64,000 bases of DNA from Streptomyces macrolidinus. GTDB taxonomy: Bacteria > Actinomycetota > Actinomycetes > Streptomycetales > Streptomycetaceae. Of this stretch, positions 61,553-64,000 are shown piece by piece (the stretch's first letter is position 1; every line of letters starts with the position of its first letter). Made by a program: the position numbers and the translations under genes. The stretch lies in the NCBI RefSeq assembly GCF_023887685.1, contig NZ_JAMWMR010000027.1, positions 1 through 64,000 of the forward strand, in the 5' to 3' direction. The notes below the pieces were generated by a model, which ran no database searches, was not told the origin of the DNA, and was given only the letters and a program-made list of their open reading frames with translations.

Positions 61553-63193
61553 ATGGACAGCCGTTTCGACTCCTCCGGCACCCAGGGCGCCGGGATCACC
61601 GTGCAGCGGGCGCTGGAGCTGCCCGGACTGCGCAGCGGGCTCCCGGAGGTGCTGGCCGGCGCCGACCGGTTGCAGCGCGCGGTGCGCTGGGTGCACGCGG
61701 GCGAGGTCCCGAACATCGCGTCGCTGCTCAAGGGCGGCGAGCTGCTGCTGACCACGGGCTACGGGCTCGGCACCCGGCCCGCCGACCAGCGCGCGTTCGT
61801 CCGCACCCTGGCGGAGCGGGGCATCGCGGCCCTGGTCGTGGAGCTGGGCCCGCGCTTCACCCGGCTGCCCGCCGCCCTGGTCGAGACGGCCCGCGCCGCC
61901 GGGCTGCCGCTCGTCCAGTTGCACCGCGAGGTGCCGTTCGTGACGGTCACCGAGGAGATCCACACCGAGATCGTCAACGGCCACTACGCGCTGCTCCAGC
62001 GGGCCGAGGAGGTGCACCGCCGCTGCACCGTGGCGCTGCTCGGCGGCGGCGGAGTGCCCCAGGTGCTGCGGATCCTCGCCGACTTCAGCGGCAACCCGGT
62101 GTTCCTGGAGACCGCCGAGGGGCAACTGCTGTACGCCGCCGGGGCCGGTCCGGCGGACACGGACCCGCTCCAGGTGTGGGAGGGGCTGCGCGGCCAGCAC
62201 AAGGACGAGCCGCCCGCCGGGACGGTCCTCGTGGACGTACCGGGCGGCGGTCCCGGCACGGGTTCCGTACGGGCCCGGCTGGTGCTGCTGCCGGTCAGTA
62301 CGGCGGTGGCGCCGGTGCACCGGATCGCCGCCGAACGGGCCGCGGACGTGCTCGCCGTGGTACTGATACAGGCCCGGCAGGAGGAGGAGCTGGCCGCGCG
62401 CGGGCGCGGTGACTTCCTCAGCGACCTCGCCGCGGGCCGGATCGCCGCCGAGGACGCGCCCGCGCAGGCCCGGGTGCTGGGGTTCAAGCCGGGTGACAGC
62501 CCGCTGCTGCCGGTGGTGATGCGGCTCGCGGACGGTCTGTCGCCGGGCGGCGGGGCCTGGGCGGTGCTGGCGCGGGCGGTCGCGGAGAAGCTGGCGTCGG
62601 TGGGCGTGCCGGTCCTGCTCGGCGTCCGGCCGGTGGAGGGCCGGGTCCCGCTGCTGCTGGGACTGCGCTCGGAGGCGGAACGCTCGGCGGTCGCCGACCG
62701 GGTGGCCGCGGCGCTGCGGGCGGGGGTGGAGCGGGCCGGGATGCGGCGGCCGGGCGCGCCTCCGCCGGTCGTGGTGGTCGGTGTCGCGGGGAGCTGGGCG
62801 GCGGCGTCGGCGGGGCTGCGGCACGCGGCGGAGGCGGCGACGGCGGCCCAGGGGCTGCCGGAGCTGCCGTGGTACGACGCGCGTCGCCTCGACATCGATC
62901 TGCTGCTGTGGCGGCTGCGCGACCATCCGGATCTCGCGGCCTTCGTGGAGCGCGCGATCGGCCCGCTGCGCGACCACGACCGCCGTTCCCGGCCGCCGCT
63001 GCTGCCGACGCTTCAGACGTATCTGGCGCATGCGGGCCGTAAGGCGGAGACGGCCCGCGAGCTGCATCTGAACCGGCAGACGCTCTACAACCGGCTTGCT
63101 CGTATAGGGGAGTTGCTGGGGACGGACCTCGACGACCCGCAGACGGTCCTGGCCCTCGGCCTGGCCCTGCGCGCCCGCCGCCACGTGGGGTAG
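61553..63193 (+). CDS. PucR-family transcriptional regulator
   Basis: This 546-residue regulator has the N-terminal PucR domain (about residues 15-145, TVQRALELPGLRSGLPEVLA then LTTGYGLG). A middle GGDEF-like sensory domain follows. The C-terminal helix-turn-helix is TARELHLNRQTLYNRLARIG near residue 508. PucR-type proteins activate purine, allantoin or other catabolic genes. Neighbouring genes give no clear target, though the FAD oxidoreductase upstream is a candidate. The ATG at 61553 has no ribosome site but TAGCGT sits six bases upstream, suggesting a leaderless mRNA. It converges on the next gene with 13 bases between stops. Confidence 0.93.
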   Translation: MDSRFDSSGTQGAGITVQRALELPGLRSGLPEVLAGADRLQRAVRWVHAGEVPNIASLLKGGELLLTTGYGLGTRPADQRAFVRTLAERGIAALVVELGPRFTRLPAALVETARAAGLPLVQLHREVPFVTVTEEIHTEIVNGHYALLQRAEEVHRRCTVALLGGGGVPQVLRILADFSGNPVFLETAEGQLLYAAGAGPADTDPLQVWEGLRGQHKDEPPAGTVLVDVPGGGPGTGSVRARLVLLPVSTAVAPVHRIAAERAADVLAVVLIQARQEEELAARGRGDFLSDLAAGRIAAEDAPAQARVLGFKPGDSPLLPVVMRLADGLSPGGGAWAVLARAVAEKLASVGVPVLLGVRPVEGRVPLLLGLRSEAERSAVADRVAAALRAGVERAGMRRPGAPPPVVVVGVAGSWAAASAGLRHAAEAATAAQGLPELPWYDARRLDIDLLLWRLRDHPDLAAFVERAIGPLRDHDRRSRPPLLPTLQTYLAHAGRKAETARELHLNRQTLYNRLARIGELLGTDLDDPQTVLALGLALRARRHVG

Positions 63194-63206
63194 CCCAGGC
63201 GGTGGA

Positions 63207-64000
63207 TCAGGCCTGGCCGAACGGCCACATCTGGGTCAACTCGTCGTAGACGCTGAGGACTTGGGTCACGGTGTCGTCCTCCGTCGGCCAGGTCGCGGCC
63301 TGTTGCTCGCCTCTGTCCTTCAACCGCTCCTGGCGTACGGGGTCGTCGAGGAGGCGGACGACGGCGGCGGCCAGGGCGTCCGCGTCGCCGTACGGGACCA
63401 GTTCGGCCGCGTCGCCGACCAGTTCGCGCATGCCGCCGACGGCGGTGGCGACGAGCGGCACGCGCGCGTGGAGGGCCTCCTGGGCGAGGACGGAGCGGGA
63501 CTCCCAGCGGCTCGGGACCAGCGCGAGGTCGGCGGCGGTGAGCAGTTCGCGGACGTCGTCGCGCCGCCCGAGCAGCCGTACGGGCAGGTCCTCGGCCTCG
63601 ATACGCCGTCCGATCTCCGCGCGCAACGGCCCCTCCCCCGCGATCACGAGCAGCGGGACCGGGTCGTAGTGGCGCAGCGCGCGGCAGGCGTCGAGCAGCA
63701 CGTCGTAGCCGCGGTGGTGCTCCAGGGCGCCGACGGCCATGAGTAACGGCCGGTCCACGGCGCCGAGTTCGGCGCGCAGCTTGGGGCGCCGCAGGTCGGG
63801 GTCGTCGCGGTCGACGGCCTTGCGGGGTGCGGGCAGGGCGATGGCGGCGAGCCGCGCGTCGCGGGCGCCGTGCCGACGGGCCCGGTCGACCAGGTCGGAC
63901 GAGGTCCCGAGGACGACGGACGCGGCCTTGGCGACCCGGCGTTCGAGCACCCGCAGCAGCCGGGCGCGGGCGCCTTCGGCATGGCCGCGGATGTGCCAGG
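63207..64000 (-). CDS. Glycosyltransferase family 4, 5' end outside window
   Basis: At least 264 residues of a GT-B enzyme run off the right edge. The first visible residues read HIRGHAEGARARLLRVLERR. LLMAVGALEHHRGYDVLLDA is the start of the C-terminal Rossmann half, and VPSRWESRSVLAQEALHARV near the end is the EX7E donor-binding region. The true start is beyond 64000; an internal GTG at 63950 is only a track artefact. Such enzymes transfer a sugar from a nucleotide donor in the cytoplasm. The acceptor is unknown. Confidence 0.88.
   Translation of the reverse strand, partial: WHIRGHAEGARARLLRVLERRVAKAASVVLGTSSDLVDRARRHGARDARLAAIALPAPRKAVDRDDPDLRRPKLRAELGAVDRPLLMAVGALEHHRGYDVLLDACRALRHYDPVPLLVIAGEGPLRAEIGRRIEAEDLPVRLLGRRDDVRELLTAADLALVPSRWESRSVLAQEALHARVPLVATAVGGMRELVGDAAELVPYGDADALAAAVVRLLDDPVRQERLKDRGEQQAATWPTEDDTVTQVLSVYDELTQMWPFGQA

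Overview
This window looks like the chromosome of a Streptomyces species. It has very high GC, many GTG and a few TTG starts, AGGAGG-type ribosome sites, frequent ATGA/GTGA overlaps, tandem streptogrisin-like secreted proteases, a SepF-like division protein, and a gene order from hmgA to pyrG that I recall as typical of the Streptomyces core chromosome. That last point is memory, not a search. I see no rRNA, tRNA, CRISPR array or prophage. The only mobile DNA is an IS200-like element at the left edge, beside the stump of an NB-ARC/TPR-type regulator.

Layout. 1-860: IS200/IS605-type tnpA, its right-end hairpin and a regulator pseudogene. 915-5557: a lipoprotein/TetR pair, homogentisate dioxygenase (hmgA), a GntR/UTRA regulator and an orphan type-ISP-like specificity protein. 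5786-8853: a small Arg-rich protein, a membrane Ser/Thr kinase and a secreted SGNH hydrolase. 9225-18827: a probable surface-polysaccharide locus with a small membrane protein, a BioF2/CelD-like acyltransferase, two GT2 glycosyltransferases, a polysaccharide deacetylase, a 1202-residue flippase fused to a second polytopic membrane half, and a convergent membrane-anchored GH39-like hydrolase. 18999-23968: AAA ATPase, DUF72, GntR, double GNAT, DUF402, a 44-residue protein and a secreted lipase. 24138-29716: error-prone polymerase dnaE2 with an SOS-like box, a DUF4328 membrane protein and a catalytically empty Y-family (ImuB-like) protein. 29788-33727: two streptogrisin-like proteases and a DUF5685 protein with an extreme cysteine tail. 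34018-42582: sflA, acyl-CoA dehydrogenase, MFS exporter, GT-C-like membrane protein, PAP2 phosphatase, I78-type inhibitor and hypotheticals.

42698-57775 is a minus-strand housekeeping block read right to left: pyrG, NUDIX, a TPR/NTPase protein, ald; then parA-like, ribbon-helix-helix-like, scpA, scpB and rluB, joined by overlaps or a short gap; then tyrA; then cmk, plsC and der. The right end (58256-64000) holds a GH15 enzyme, an FAD oxidoreductase, a PucR regulator and a glycosyltransferase that runs off the window.

The parts most worth following are the polysaccharide locus with its fused flippase, the split DnaE2/ImuB-like mutagenesis pair, the Cys-rich DUF5685 protein, the ParA-RHH-Scp operon, and the orphan type-ISP domain. 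Several genes also show a TANNNT-like -10 box 6-8 bases before the start codon, which suggests leaderless mRNAs.
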